Source: Phoenix dactylifera (taxonomy: Eukaryota > Streptophyta > Magnoliopsida > Arecales > Arecaceae). From it: DNA of 64,000 bases. The stretch is from the NCBI RefSeq assembly GCF_009389715.1, contig NC_052399.1, forward strand, positions 13,705,646-13,769,645. The letters are read 5' to 3'. The position numbers and the translations under genes were made by a program. The notes under the pieces are model-generated. The model made no database searches. It worked only from the letters and a program-made list of their open reading frames with translations, and was not told where the DNA came from. Every line of letters starts with the position of its first letter. The first letter of the stretch is position 1. Positions 25,401 through 35,840 of the stretch are shown in pieces.

Positions 25401-28400
25401 AAGTCAAATTGTGATCAGGAATACCCTAAGGTACTCAATCTTCTTCCCCGACAGCATTGGTGTAATAATTTAGTATCTCACTCAAAAAGGCTACTTAGAA
25501 AGTATTATTTGAGTTCCTCGGTCCTATATAAATACCCAAGATCTATCCAGCAAATAACTGATGTGGAACTAAACGCACGCCCGCACAGATCCTCACAACT
25601 GATGAATCCTAACGTTATAATAATAGATGATAGAGCAAACCAGAAGATGTAACAAAATATACAGAACCAAGACAGGTCAATATTGAAACATGTGCACCAT
25701 GCAAATTAACTGTGACAGACTGAGAGCATAACAAAAACAATTTCAACAAAAGTGGTAAATATCAACTCTGAAGGTGAAGACAAATCCTCTTATTGTCAAT
25801 TAGCACAGTGAAGGACCAGGAATGGATTATCAAGGCACCACATTGTCTTCTTTCTTTCTCTTACTGGTGTCTAAAGATCAGGTGATGTGCAATGTGGTTC
25901 CTTATGAACATAATATCTAGAGAAACTAAGCCTGTCGAGTAGGATATGAACCAGAAGGCATGACATAATGTTTACTCCTTCAATGTAAAGAATAAGAAAA
26001 AAATGAAAATTGTAACTAGAAAATATGAAATTGAGAATTTATGAGCCAAGAATCAAATCACGACTTGAAATAGGCTCTGTTTTTAGGGAATAGTGAATTA
26101 AACAGGACAATTGACAAGCCAAGCCTGAGCTGTTTGAAGGGATCAGCTTGTTTGCAGCTCTATCACAATCAAGTACTAAATTAATTAATGATGAAGTTTG
26201 CTTTCATTTTTTTTAAAATTTCTCTGAGCCCCAAATGATTTATGTGACACATGAGTAGAGAACAGCAAAAATTAATGGGCCATGTGAGTGTCAAGTTAGA
26301 TACCTCACTGCTATCATAGTTTGGATCATTGGGGTCAAGATAATAACCAGCTTCACTATCAAGTAGTCCTCCCCATGTGCCTTTACCGCCTGAGCCACCT
26401 GTCAGTGTTACAAGATTTGATCAATAAAAGGTGAATACAAAAAACATATCTTCTTTGTAAGAAAAAAAAAGAAGAAAAGAAGCATACTGTAAACTGTAAG
26501 GTGTAAACTATAAAAAGCACGGTACTTTTACCCTTTTTTAGAAATAAAGTGGAAATGTCCCCATTTGGATTTGAACACAGGCCCTTCCCCCTGTGCAATT
26601 GCTGAGAAGAGGGGTGCCAACCAGCAGACCCAAGTCTGGTTGGCGTGTTGTATATATCTTACAGCACCTACCAGTTTTAAGTGGTTCACTTGTGCACTAG
26701 TTTATCTTTGTACGAGTTTTCATGGATATACATAAATGTATACACCCTATTGTAACACCTAACTCAAACAATGCGAGCTATTATAAATGTTTCTACTAGG
26801 CTTTCTTTTCCTGATCATATAGTGCATTAATTAAAAAACTTCTCCTCAAGTTTCAGAGGATCCTAAGCCAAAGCTGCAAAAACATGGCCAAGTGAAATTC
26901 ATCTGCACCTTGGATTGCACAAATGTGACAATTCCTTCATCACCATGTTTTCACTTCTCATACACCAAAATCCAGGAAAACAAATATAAGTTGTCATCTG
27001 AAGAGCAATTAATCAAGAGAAGGGGACAAGACCTCCTTAATCAATCTGCACACAGCATTTTCTCTACAATTGATGGCACTCAAAAATGCAGTGGCAAATG
27101 AGAACACTTCAAGATGATGCTGTCATAGCACTTCACAAGTTAAACTCCAAACACAGCCAGTACCACGTCCAGGTGTCCAGAGTTTTTTTTTTCTTTCACT
27201 TTAAGAGTTCCAAGAAAGATAAATGCTCACTTAAAATTGTTACATATTTTGAATTGGACCCAAGCCAATACGGAACACTTCACCTGATGCGAAAATTTAT
27301 CAAGAGATATGCAGAAATAAAAGTGGTCAAGATGGTCATGCAATCTCAACAACAAGAAATGAACTGACAAACACGAGGTTTTTCAAAAATGATTTCTTAC
27401 GGATATAATTAATGCAAATTGTTACTTCAACCACCAGGAAACCTACACTTTAAATTTTGGGTTTCATTTCTTATGGACTTTAAAAAGAACTTGTTCTAGG
27501 AGAAACTTCAAAAGGCTTAGCTGCATTTAGTTCCTTGTGCGACTTTTCTTTTTCTATCATACAAACTTCAAGCATAAGATGCTTGAAAATAAAAGTAATT
27601 GTATAGATGTTATTACTATTTCCAGAAATAAATACAAACTCCAGCAGGACATTCATGTGTTAAAAACTATATTCAGATGAGTATTATTCAGCTAGTGAAG
27701 CATTTGCGCATGTTAACTACTAGCTCATATTTCAACATCACATGCATATGAGACAGTAGCGGAACGCCTACGATAAACGCTATGTCACATGTGATTAGAA
27801 AGGAAAAAAGAAGCACATACCCTTTTTAGGGCGACCATCTCTTCTTGAGTGTGAATGCCTACCATGCTTAATTGGACTCCCTTTGTTGGAATTACTCTTG
27901 CCATGCGGTGTTCTAGGGGACCTTGGTGATGTAACTTCAACAGGAGAAACGGATATTGGATCTACTATATTCAGATGAATATTATTCAGCTGATGTCAGA
28001 ATTTGTCAAGAGATATGCAGAAATACAAGTGGTCAAGATGATCATGCAATCTCAACAACAAAAAATAAACTGACGAACAAGAGGTTTTACGAACATGATT
28101 TCTTAAGGACATAATTAATGTAAATGCTACTTCAACCACCAGGAAACCTACTCTCTAAATTTTGGGCTTCATGTCTTATGGACTGTTAAAATAACTTGTA
28201 AAAGGAGAAATTTCAAAAGCCTTAGCTGCATTTAGTTCCTCATGCGACTATTTCGTTTTCTATCATACAAACTTCAAGCATAAGATAAGTAATTGTAAAA
28301 ATATTATTACTATTTCCAGAAACAAATACAAACTTCCGCAGGACATTGATGCACTTAAACTTATATTCAGATGAGTATTATTCAGCTAGTGAAGCATTTA

Positions 28401-28736
28401 CACATGTTAACTACTAGCTCATATTTCAACATCACAAGCGTATGAGACAGTAACGAAATGCAAATAGTTTAGCTCCAATAAATACTATGTCATATGTGAT
28501 TACAAAGGAAAAAAGAAGCACATACCTTTGCTAGGGTGACCATCTTTTCCTGAGTGTGAATGCCTACTATGCTTAACTGGACTCCCTTGGTTGGAATTAC
28601 TTTTGCCACGCGGTGTTCTAGGGGACCTTGGTGATGTAACTTCAACGGGTGAAACAGATATTGGATCTATGCTCTGTGTAGCAGATTTAAGCATTTCCCC
28701 ATGCTCTTCTGATACAAAACCATCACTGAACTCCAT
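22450..28736 (-). CDS. MRF: MA3-domain translation regulatory factor (MRF family, PDCD4-like)
   Basis: Coding exons in transcription order: 28736-28526 (start ATG), 26398-26304, 24261-22450 (stop). They join in phases 1 and 0 to 705 residues. The N-terminus is a serine/proline-rich disordered segment (SPRSPRTPRGKS), followed by the family hallmark GGKGTWGGLLD and DPNDPNYDSSE. The large last exon carries four MA3 domains at roughly residues 118-235, 281-398, 416-532 and 582-697; domains 1 and 3 share the AMDR..KEMA motif, domains 2 and 4 share EACRCIK with FFHHE. MA3 domains bind the helicase eIF4A. In Arabidopsis MRF proteins associate with ribosomes and adjust translation under dark or starvation through TOR signalling (family knowledge). 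Length fits the family, whose members have about 700 residues. An ATG at 24396 that opens a longer frame lies in the intron and is not used. A duplicated copy of exon 1 lies in intron 1. Confidence 0.93.
26530..26640 (-). repeat. Possible tRNA-derived SINE remnant in an MRF intron
   Basis: On the minus strand the words TGTTCAAATCC (B-box-like) and, about 45 bp before it, GTTGGCACCCC (poor A-box-like) stand at tRNA-like spacing. The match is weak and no poly-A tail or target duplication is clear. Confidence 0.2.
27281..27964 (-). repeat. Tandem duplication, copy A, with exon-like copy in MRF intron 1
   Basis: Homologous base for base, with scattered changes and small indels, to 27986-28669 at a constant offset of 705. 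It contains 27964-27821, a copy of the 3' two thirds of MRF exon 1. This copy is open in the correct phase (starts DPISVSPVEVTSPRSPRTP, ends DGRPKK) and retains the donor GTATGT. Its acceptor is a newly formed TAGTAG at the duplication joint with a poor pyrimidine tract. Inclusion would add 47 or 48 codons without shifting the frame. Confidence 0.8.
27986..28669 (-). repeat. Tandem duplication, copy B, overlapping MRF exon 1
   Basis: Partner of copy A. It covers the 3' part of the first coding exon and the start of intron 1, including landmarks such as CATGCAATCTCAACAACA and TAGGAAACCTAC-like blocks that recur 705 bases apart. The unique 5' part of exon 1 (residues 1-23) lies outside the unit, so the breakpoint is inside the exon. 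Confidence 0.8.
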
Positions 28737-30301
28737 CTTGCAGTAGGAAACTAGGCTACCAGATCATTGATTCAAACAGGCTGTGCATAGTATCACTCTT
28801 TTGCAGTACCTAAGGAATGCGGACCTGACTAAGAAGCTTTTCAGTTTCCATAAGAACAAAGTCCCTAGATCGACCGTGCCTTTCAAATTAATCACTTAAA
28901 ACTTTCTTCATTCATTATTGCATTCTTGATGCTGGTCATGTATTAGGCAACTGAGAATTCTATCAAACTTAATGTGCCTCTGACGGATTTACTGCTGTTC
29001 AAAGCAAAATCTTCAGTATTAGATAAAGAATTTGGAAAACAGCATTTTAATAAGATGAGAACTGTTTCAGCTTCAGGGAAAAAAATAGCCACTATAAAAA
29101 GTGAAAATTATAATATGTATAGAGAAATGGTTTCAGACAACTTATGCCTATCTTGTTATATATAAATCACCTGAACCTCTATAATCTTTAGCTTCCTTTA
29201 TCAAATTGAACCCCTTAAAAGTAAACTTTGAAAAATATAAACCCAGTCTATAGGTAATTAGGTACCACGCTTCTAAGCCTTTTCATTTCCTTCACTTACA
29301 GAAAATTGCCTCCTCAGTTTACTATTTTACAGAAAAAAATGTAGTTTTGGAGGAGAATATGTTTTTTTCCAATTAAACATACCAAAGTCTTTCATAAACA
29401 AAACATTGGTCAATCTTTTACATGCATTGCTCTCAGAATCAGGCCCTAGTCCCATTGCATAAGAAAATTTTGGTTTTTGAACGGTAAAAACACAATAACT
29501 AATTGAACAAACATACAATTAATTCCATGATACTTTCAATAGATAATGATAATCAGAGACATATTTTCTAACATCAGTCCTCAATATTCATCTAGACACA
29601 GATCAGGAATCCATTTTTCTTCCCATAATCATGCATCTAGAAGACCTACACTCAGATTCTTTGCACCTCGGAATTATCTGCTGCTAGAACAACTCAACTG
29701 CACCGTCGAAGGCAACTATGACCATAGAGCACTGATTACATGCCTCGGTCCGCAAGTCAGCAATCTTGCATTTCATCCTACTTATCTCTTTCATTTATTT
29801 GTTTGTTTTATGAAATATAAAAAAATTCATTTGAATTTAAACCTATAATTTTAAACATACAGCTCAACAGCGTACCCGAGCTCTTTCAATCAATCATAAA
29901 TATTTTTCTCTCTGTATCCTCCGTTCAACCGTTGGTCGTCTGCACCACCTGCATCTTTGTGGCGCATTCATCATGCTAATTCCGTTGGCCTATTTCAATT
30001 GCTAATTCAATTGTTGATATCAAAAGGACAAGATGGTGAATCTTCTTTATGTATGACTCTTAAATGCATAAGTTTTTTTTTTTTTGAAAGTAAAATGCAT
30101 TGCAAATTCATCCACAACATTTTGAAAACGCAAACATAGTGCAAGAATCTAGAACTATTGAGCATATATGGATACTACACAAACTGCAGCAAGTTGGATT
30201 AATACAGCTATTCATTCTAAAATGTGGGAGGAAAAAACACAATATATACTCTCTCATCAATCCAAAAAACGTAAAAAGATATGGCCAATCTATAACCTTA
30301 C

Positions 30302-30490
30302 CTTCACGCAGAGGAGAGAAGAGCGCTGATCTGAGATGAGAGGAGAGAGCAGAGAAGGGATTGAAGGAACGGAAAACGGAGAGAGGCAGCGCTGGTGAGA
30401 GAGACCAAAGAGCCAAGGTTAGGAGCGAAAAATGAGGAAGCGTTTCGACGATGCTAACTTTGCGGCATAGAATAATCATGCGGAAGCATT
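30302..30490 (-). other. 5'UTR exon of the MRF gene
   Basis: Read on the minus strand this is a CT-rich, ATG-poor leader (TCTCTCACCAGCGCTGCCTC, then TCTCTCCTCTGCGTGAAG) ending in a strong donor GAAG/GTAAGG at 30301. The first coding exon starts right after an acceptor-like TTTCCTACTGCAAG before the ATG at 28736, so a UTR intron of about 1.5 kb fits. The upper limit is estimated from the TATA-like box at 30517-30524. Confidence 0.6.
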
Positions 30491-30516
30491 ATCTGCCGTC
30501 CGTATTACACGTCAAG

Positions 30517-30524
30517 ATTATATA
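30517..30524 (-). promoter_or_regulatory. Candidate TATA box of the MRF gene
   Basis: The minus strand reads CGGACTATATAATCTTG, placing TATATAAT about 30 bases upstream of the expected leader start. This is a motif match only. Confidence 0.45.
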
Positions 30525-30559
30525 GTCCGTTGACACATGGCGTCACGAACCCGGAGTTA

Positions 30560-33500
30560 ACGTCAGTGCTGACGGGTGACGCAGACGGTTCGGATTCGTT
30601 TATGTATGAGCAATTACCGGACGATCTGGCATTCGTATAGGCTTTTCTATGAGCGCTTCGGAGGAGAGGATTGGTGGGGGTTCTGAGAGGGCCGTGGAGA
30701 TTCCGACGGACCGGTTCTTTCCCCCCGCGGAGCGGATCCCACCACCGAAGAAACCGTTCTGACCCGGCGCTGGAATTGGACTGGGTCGCCGACGGGTCGG
30801 GTCCAAACCGGACCGTCAAGTTTATCTGAACCGGCATAAATTGAACCAACTCGGCCAATCGTTCCTTCAGGTTGACCTACTTATTTCGAGGCATGATGGA
30901 TGGCAATTATAATCTTGCTTGGAGCTTAGCAAGGAGATAGACGAGATTCTAGATATTTTTTTCCGAAAAAAATTATATACAGTCTGAATGATACACATAA
31001 AGAAGGTTTAAAACCAAATCGAATACAATTTCTTCGTGTAGTAATGGGACTTCACTTGACTAACACAGTAATGTATATAGTACCATCTTAGTCCAACGGC
31101 AAAACAATTTGAGTAGGTTAGCTTCGAAAGGATTAAAATATATCCACAAATTGCATTCAATTCTACCACTTGAGTTGTGCCGCATCATATGCCTTGATCA
31201 ATGTAATAAACTATTGATGTACTATGGAGGTGTTATTATTTGCTTTTCTCTGGAAAAAGTATATTATAAACTAACTTGATTATTTTAGAAGACCAATTCA
31301 AATCCAAATTGACTTTTTTTATTATATATATCTCTCGTAAGCATGAAAAAAGAAATAATTGAGTGTTCTACAGACCAGGCATATTGGGGGTGGAGCTAGA
31401 GAGGAAATCTTATACTCTATAATCTCCAATTTTTTATGATGAAACTTTTGCATTATCTCTTCTCATGGATATAGGATCAATAGACTGAACATATTATGTG
31501 TGCTTGTTATTTGTCATTTTTCTTCTTATTTCATTATGGGGTATTCAAAATCAGATACCTAAGGCAATGAAACATTTTCATTGGTGGGTGGAAGGAGGTA
31601 AACATTTCAATGTTGATTTCATTAGCAAAGCAGGGCTCATAAAAAGAGGGAAATCAGAAGCTGCTAGGACCAAAGGCAGGCAAAGAAGCACCTTAGGATT
31701 ATGCAGAGAAACAATCTCTCACCTGCGGCTTATGCTGGACTTCACATTTCTTACCTACGCTTTGGTTAATAAACTTCAAACATTCTACGGCAAATAGCGG
31801 TTAAAGCTGAAAAGATATAAAAATTCACTATCTTGATGGGACCCAGGACATGACATGATACAGCTATATGCCTGTCTTGTTGTTAGTTGCCTTGCTGCGA
31901 ATCCCATTCTTGTGTTTGTGAATGAATCATGGGATGCTAAGATTTTGGCATAATTAACGGTCTGTTATAGCTTTGGCATCATTGCTCACATTGATGCCGT
32001 ATCATTGCTTGATTCATAGGGGGGAAGAAGCTGCCATTTATGTGAAACATTTCCAAATTTTTGCACCCAAAAACAAGATGGCATGGCTAAAGGGGGAGGA
32101 ACTGATGATCATAAGTTTTATCATGATTTTATCTATTTTCTAGAATCATTAGTTTTGGATTTATAGAGCTGAAAATATTTTAAGATGCATTTGATTATTT
32201 AAAAAAAAAGAGGCCTAAGAATGGGGGAAAAACATAGCGAATGATACGAATAAAAAGAAAAATAACATTAATAAGTCAGAAAATATAATGATAACTTGCA
32301 AACTCAAAAAATATCATGATGATGCAGTGCATCCAAATGCAACCCTTAGTTTGCTTGGATGACCTGGATATTTCAATGAGCTTACTTGCCTTGTTGCAGA
32401 TGGCCAACCACCATTCCTTTTCCTTTGTTTTGATGAACTCGAGAGGCAATGGTCAGTATTTTGGTATGTCGATGATGGGAATTAAAGAGATAAGCACCTC
32501 GAACATTATTATTGCATGTTGGATTTGCATGGCATCAAGGAAAAATTGAATCTTGCCTGCCAATATGTTATATGGAACCATAAGCCTGATTTATGTTCTG
32601 CTACATATGGCATAGTTGTCTATTGTTGTTGAAGAGCTAGAGTTTTGGAGTGGGTTTTGTTTGTTTAACATCAAAGAATCTTCCAGGGGCACCCTCACTA
32701 CATGAAGGAACAACCTTGAGATTTCTTTTTCTTTGCTTTTTTTTTTTTTCGAGAGAGAGATGAATCGAAGGAGTTATTGGTAATCTTGACTATTTATGCT
32801 TCTGCTTAGTGTAATATAGAGAGATGAAAACTTTGTGAAGCAATTGGAATTATTTAATCATTAGGCAAACTTTATAGGAGGCACTTGGTCTATTAAAAGT
32901 TTGATTTAAAAAGAACCTGATTTTTTGCAAGGTTGTACATTGTAGCCAGCTATTGCCAAGCTTTAAGGTGAGTTAATTAAGAGGCTTATCAATCATGTTC
33001 TATTGCTTAATTCGAACAAATAACATTGTTCTTGGGATCAAAAAGTTATTCTAATTGAAGGCATGTTATAATAGTTTCAGTTTAACTGTCATAGCTAATG
33101 CCTAGAAGATGAGAAATAATAATATATAAGGACTAAAATGATTCTTAATACCAAGCATGTAAGAAGAGATTAGTCTAACACATAAATGTTTGAATCTAAA
33201 TTAACAAGGAATGTTAATAATAAGGATAAAAATGAAAGCCAAAAGCATGCATGTCTTGGGATTGTTTCAACAATCAGAACATAATTTTTTTCATGCACTA
33301 GTTTTTGCTCACAGGGGAAAATCTAATGAATCATTTAGTCATTTCAAAGAAATTATGATCATAGATCATGAATGAGAGCGATTGCAGTTCAGCATTTTCC
33401 TAGCCCTTGGAATAAAGCAGCTATCTGCAGATTCATTGGTTTGGAAGATTAAACTTTCCAAAGTTAAATGAGATCTTAAAAGAGGAATCAAATTCATCAT

Positions 33501-35460
33501 TTATACACTTCAGTCTGATTGAGAATCTGACTTCAGGCGTACCGAACTTATTTTAAGATCTGAAACAATGGCTTCAAGCATAGATCTTATACCTGAACCT
33601 GATTCCTCAAGCATAGATCTTATATCTGAACCTGATTCTCACCACGTATTTACTGGCCTGCTGTAATCGAAAATCTAATAATAGATCGAAGGCGAGGTTT
33701 TATCAATATAGAAAGACCAATCAAACCAATGCAGAATTGACTTCAGTTCAACCTAAAACAAGCTCTCAGGGCAGAACAATGATGTTACCTAGTTAGGACG
33801 GTCCCCAGGCTACCCTGATCAATTATTTTAATAGAAATTATGATTATCATCTACCTGCTCCAGCCTTTAATTGTCTTTTAAAATCAAAAAAATCTAGTAA
33901 AATTACCAATATCAGATGATGTAATGAAAATGACAAGTAAAAATAGCCAAATATCATCACCTTTTTTCAGGAGAAAAATCAGAGATATTTGACAAATTAA
34001 TCTAGTCATATAATGGTGTGTATATTTCTAACAAATAATATTGTAGTTTATAAATAATATTGCAAAGATTAATAAATTGCTACTTACATTATATAATACA
34101 AGAAAATAATGGCTAATAAATTTTATCATGCAAATGCTTGTTTTTATATGTTTGGAGCAAAAATAGATGCAAAATGTTAGAGAAATTGCACCTATTAATT
34201 TGGCAGTATTTTTTTTTTTTTTTATCAAAAAAGGAATTTGGCAGGTTTTGCAATAACATCACCGGCAGCTTAAAGTAAGTTTGTCCAACAAGTGCTGCAT
34301 GATTTAAGTCAATTGTAGGGCCTCTTGTTTCATTGGCCTAGCAGCCCATCTTTCGACCAATTCTTGCAACTTGCACAAATTCCATCATGCCAAGTGGCAA
34401 ATGAAATTTATCATGGAACCCGGTGATTTAATTTTTGACTCAAATATAGGCACATGAAGCCATGGTAGCGTTATTATCATGAAACATGATTCAACTTAAT
34501 CTATCTATCTATTTATTTGAACAAACACACATGCACACACTAAAATGGAGACTCAACTAGAGCTCTCCACCCGCCACGTAAACATTAATATTGGTAAGAG
34601 GATATATATCCTCCTCGCATTCCATAGTATCATTAATAAGATGAAAGACATATCTTAATTAAATAAATATATTAATTAAAATCATATATTAATTAACAGC
34701 TCATAGAATAATGATTTTTAATGACAAGATTTAAATCATTCTCACATTCCACATTATATTAATAAGGCATAATCATATATTAATTAGATAAATGGGATGA
34801 CAGAGCTGACATTGAAAAGATAAATAAGCAATTACATTTCATAGAATTATAATTTTTAATTTATTTTGTAAAAATTATAATAATTACAGAAGAATTTATA
34901 TAACAATTGAAATAAATATATGTAACATTCGTAATTTATCTAATATAATATAACAATTATATAACAAAAGAAAATATAATAAATAAATAAAATTTTATTT
35001 TGTTACAAAATATAGTTCATTATACATAATAATTATATACTTTAGCTTTAACTCAAGCTCAAACTAATTGACATATTTATGATCTTAAAATTTAGTATAA
35101 TCTATATTCTAAGCTATCCATATTAATTTACTATATTGCACGGACTAGCCATTATTACAATGTCGGCACCAGGTGGTTTCCGCAACCTTACATAATATTT
35201 TAAATATATTTAATTACATTAGTATATTATATTTATAAAAAATAATTTTAAAATAAATAAAAAATTATATCCGTGCACCGTGCAGGGTATAAGTTAGTGA
35301 AATGATTTCAGACTTATCAAGTAATCGGACTGGATCTAGCTGGGCCGGACTCAAATTTTACCACTATTTAACATGATCGCTCTCATTGTGGATCACGACA
35401 CCAATACGCTTGCTCCATCCCTTCATGATTTATACTTTTTTGGCACGACTCCGCTAACAC
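30560..35460. other. MRF upstream region and intergenic sequence
   Basis: A moderately GC-rich block to about 30870 carries overlapping minus-strand frames (30505-30858) without any family resemblance; it is most likely promoter sequence. From 30900 to 35300 the DNA is AT-rich with no recognisable gene. It includes a 33-bp direct duplication at 33572-33639 and very AT-rich sequence from 34600 to 35280 with repeated TATTAATTA words. Open frames at 31498-31797 and 32316-32549 are not recognised. Confidence 0.4.
33572..33639. repeat. 33-bp direct repeat, two copies
   Basis: CAAGCATAGATCTTATACCT followed by GAACCTGAT is repeated after 33 bases with one change in the repeated part (TATACC versus TATATC). 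Confidence 0.85.
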
Positions 35461-35694
35461 CACGTGCCCTCGAATAACAGAGACAAATCCAGCACGATAG
35501 ACCCCGAATCCTTAATTCCCTGCAAATACCACGTCGCCCGCTGTTCCACAGGAACACGGAATACCGTATCCCGGATAACAAATCCTAAAGAACCGCGTTT
35601 CCGGTACCCTTACCAAATTGCTTCGGACCCAATTATCACTCGAGTCGGTTACCCTTCTGGCCGTCTCCTCCCTCTGTCTCCTTCTCGCTTGGCC

Positions 35695-35827
35695 ATGGCT
35701 GTTTCCCTTCCTTCCCCAGCAAAACCCCTAGCTTTCTACGCCCGCAAGAACTCTAACTCCCCAATTGATCCCCAAATCTCTTGTCTTCTCTAGATCTCGC
35801 TCCAATGGAGCCCTCTCGGAAGACCTA
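35695..35827 (+). promoter_or_regulatory. Upstream open reading frames in the leader of the LRR gene
   Basis: Two short upstream frames precede the proposed start at 35841: one from the ATG at 35695 to the stop at 35791-35793 (32 codons, starting MAVSLPSPAKPL) and one from the ATG at 35804 to the stop at 35825-35827 (7 codons, MEPSRKT). If transcription begins upstream of 35695 they would be met first by scanning ribosomes. The transcript start is not known. Confidence 0.4.
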
Positions 35828-35840
35828 ATCCCGGCTGGGG

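Noticed and set aside
30505..30858. Minus-strand frame of 117 codons upstream of the MRF gene
   Set aside because: No family resemblance; it covers the TATA-like box of the MRF gene and is probably promoter sequence.
35464..35793. 109-codon frame as the N-terminus of the LRR gene
   Set aside because: It ends in a stop before the conserved region, and no splice donor/acceptor pair joins it in phase to exon 1. Treated as leader sequence with an upstream frame.
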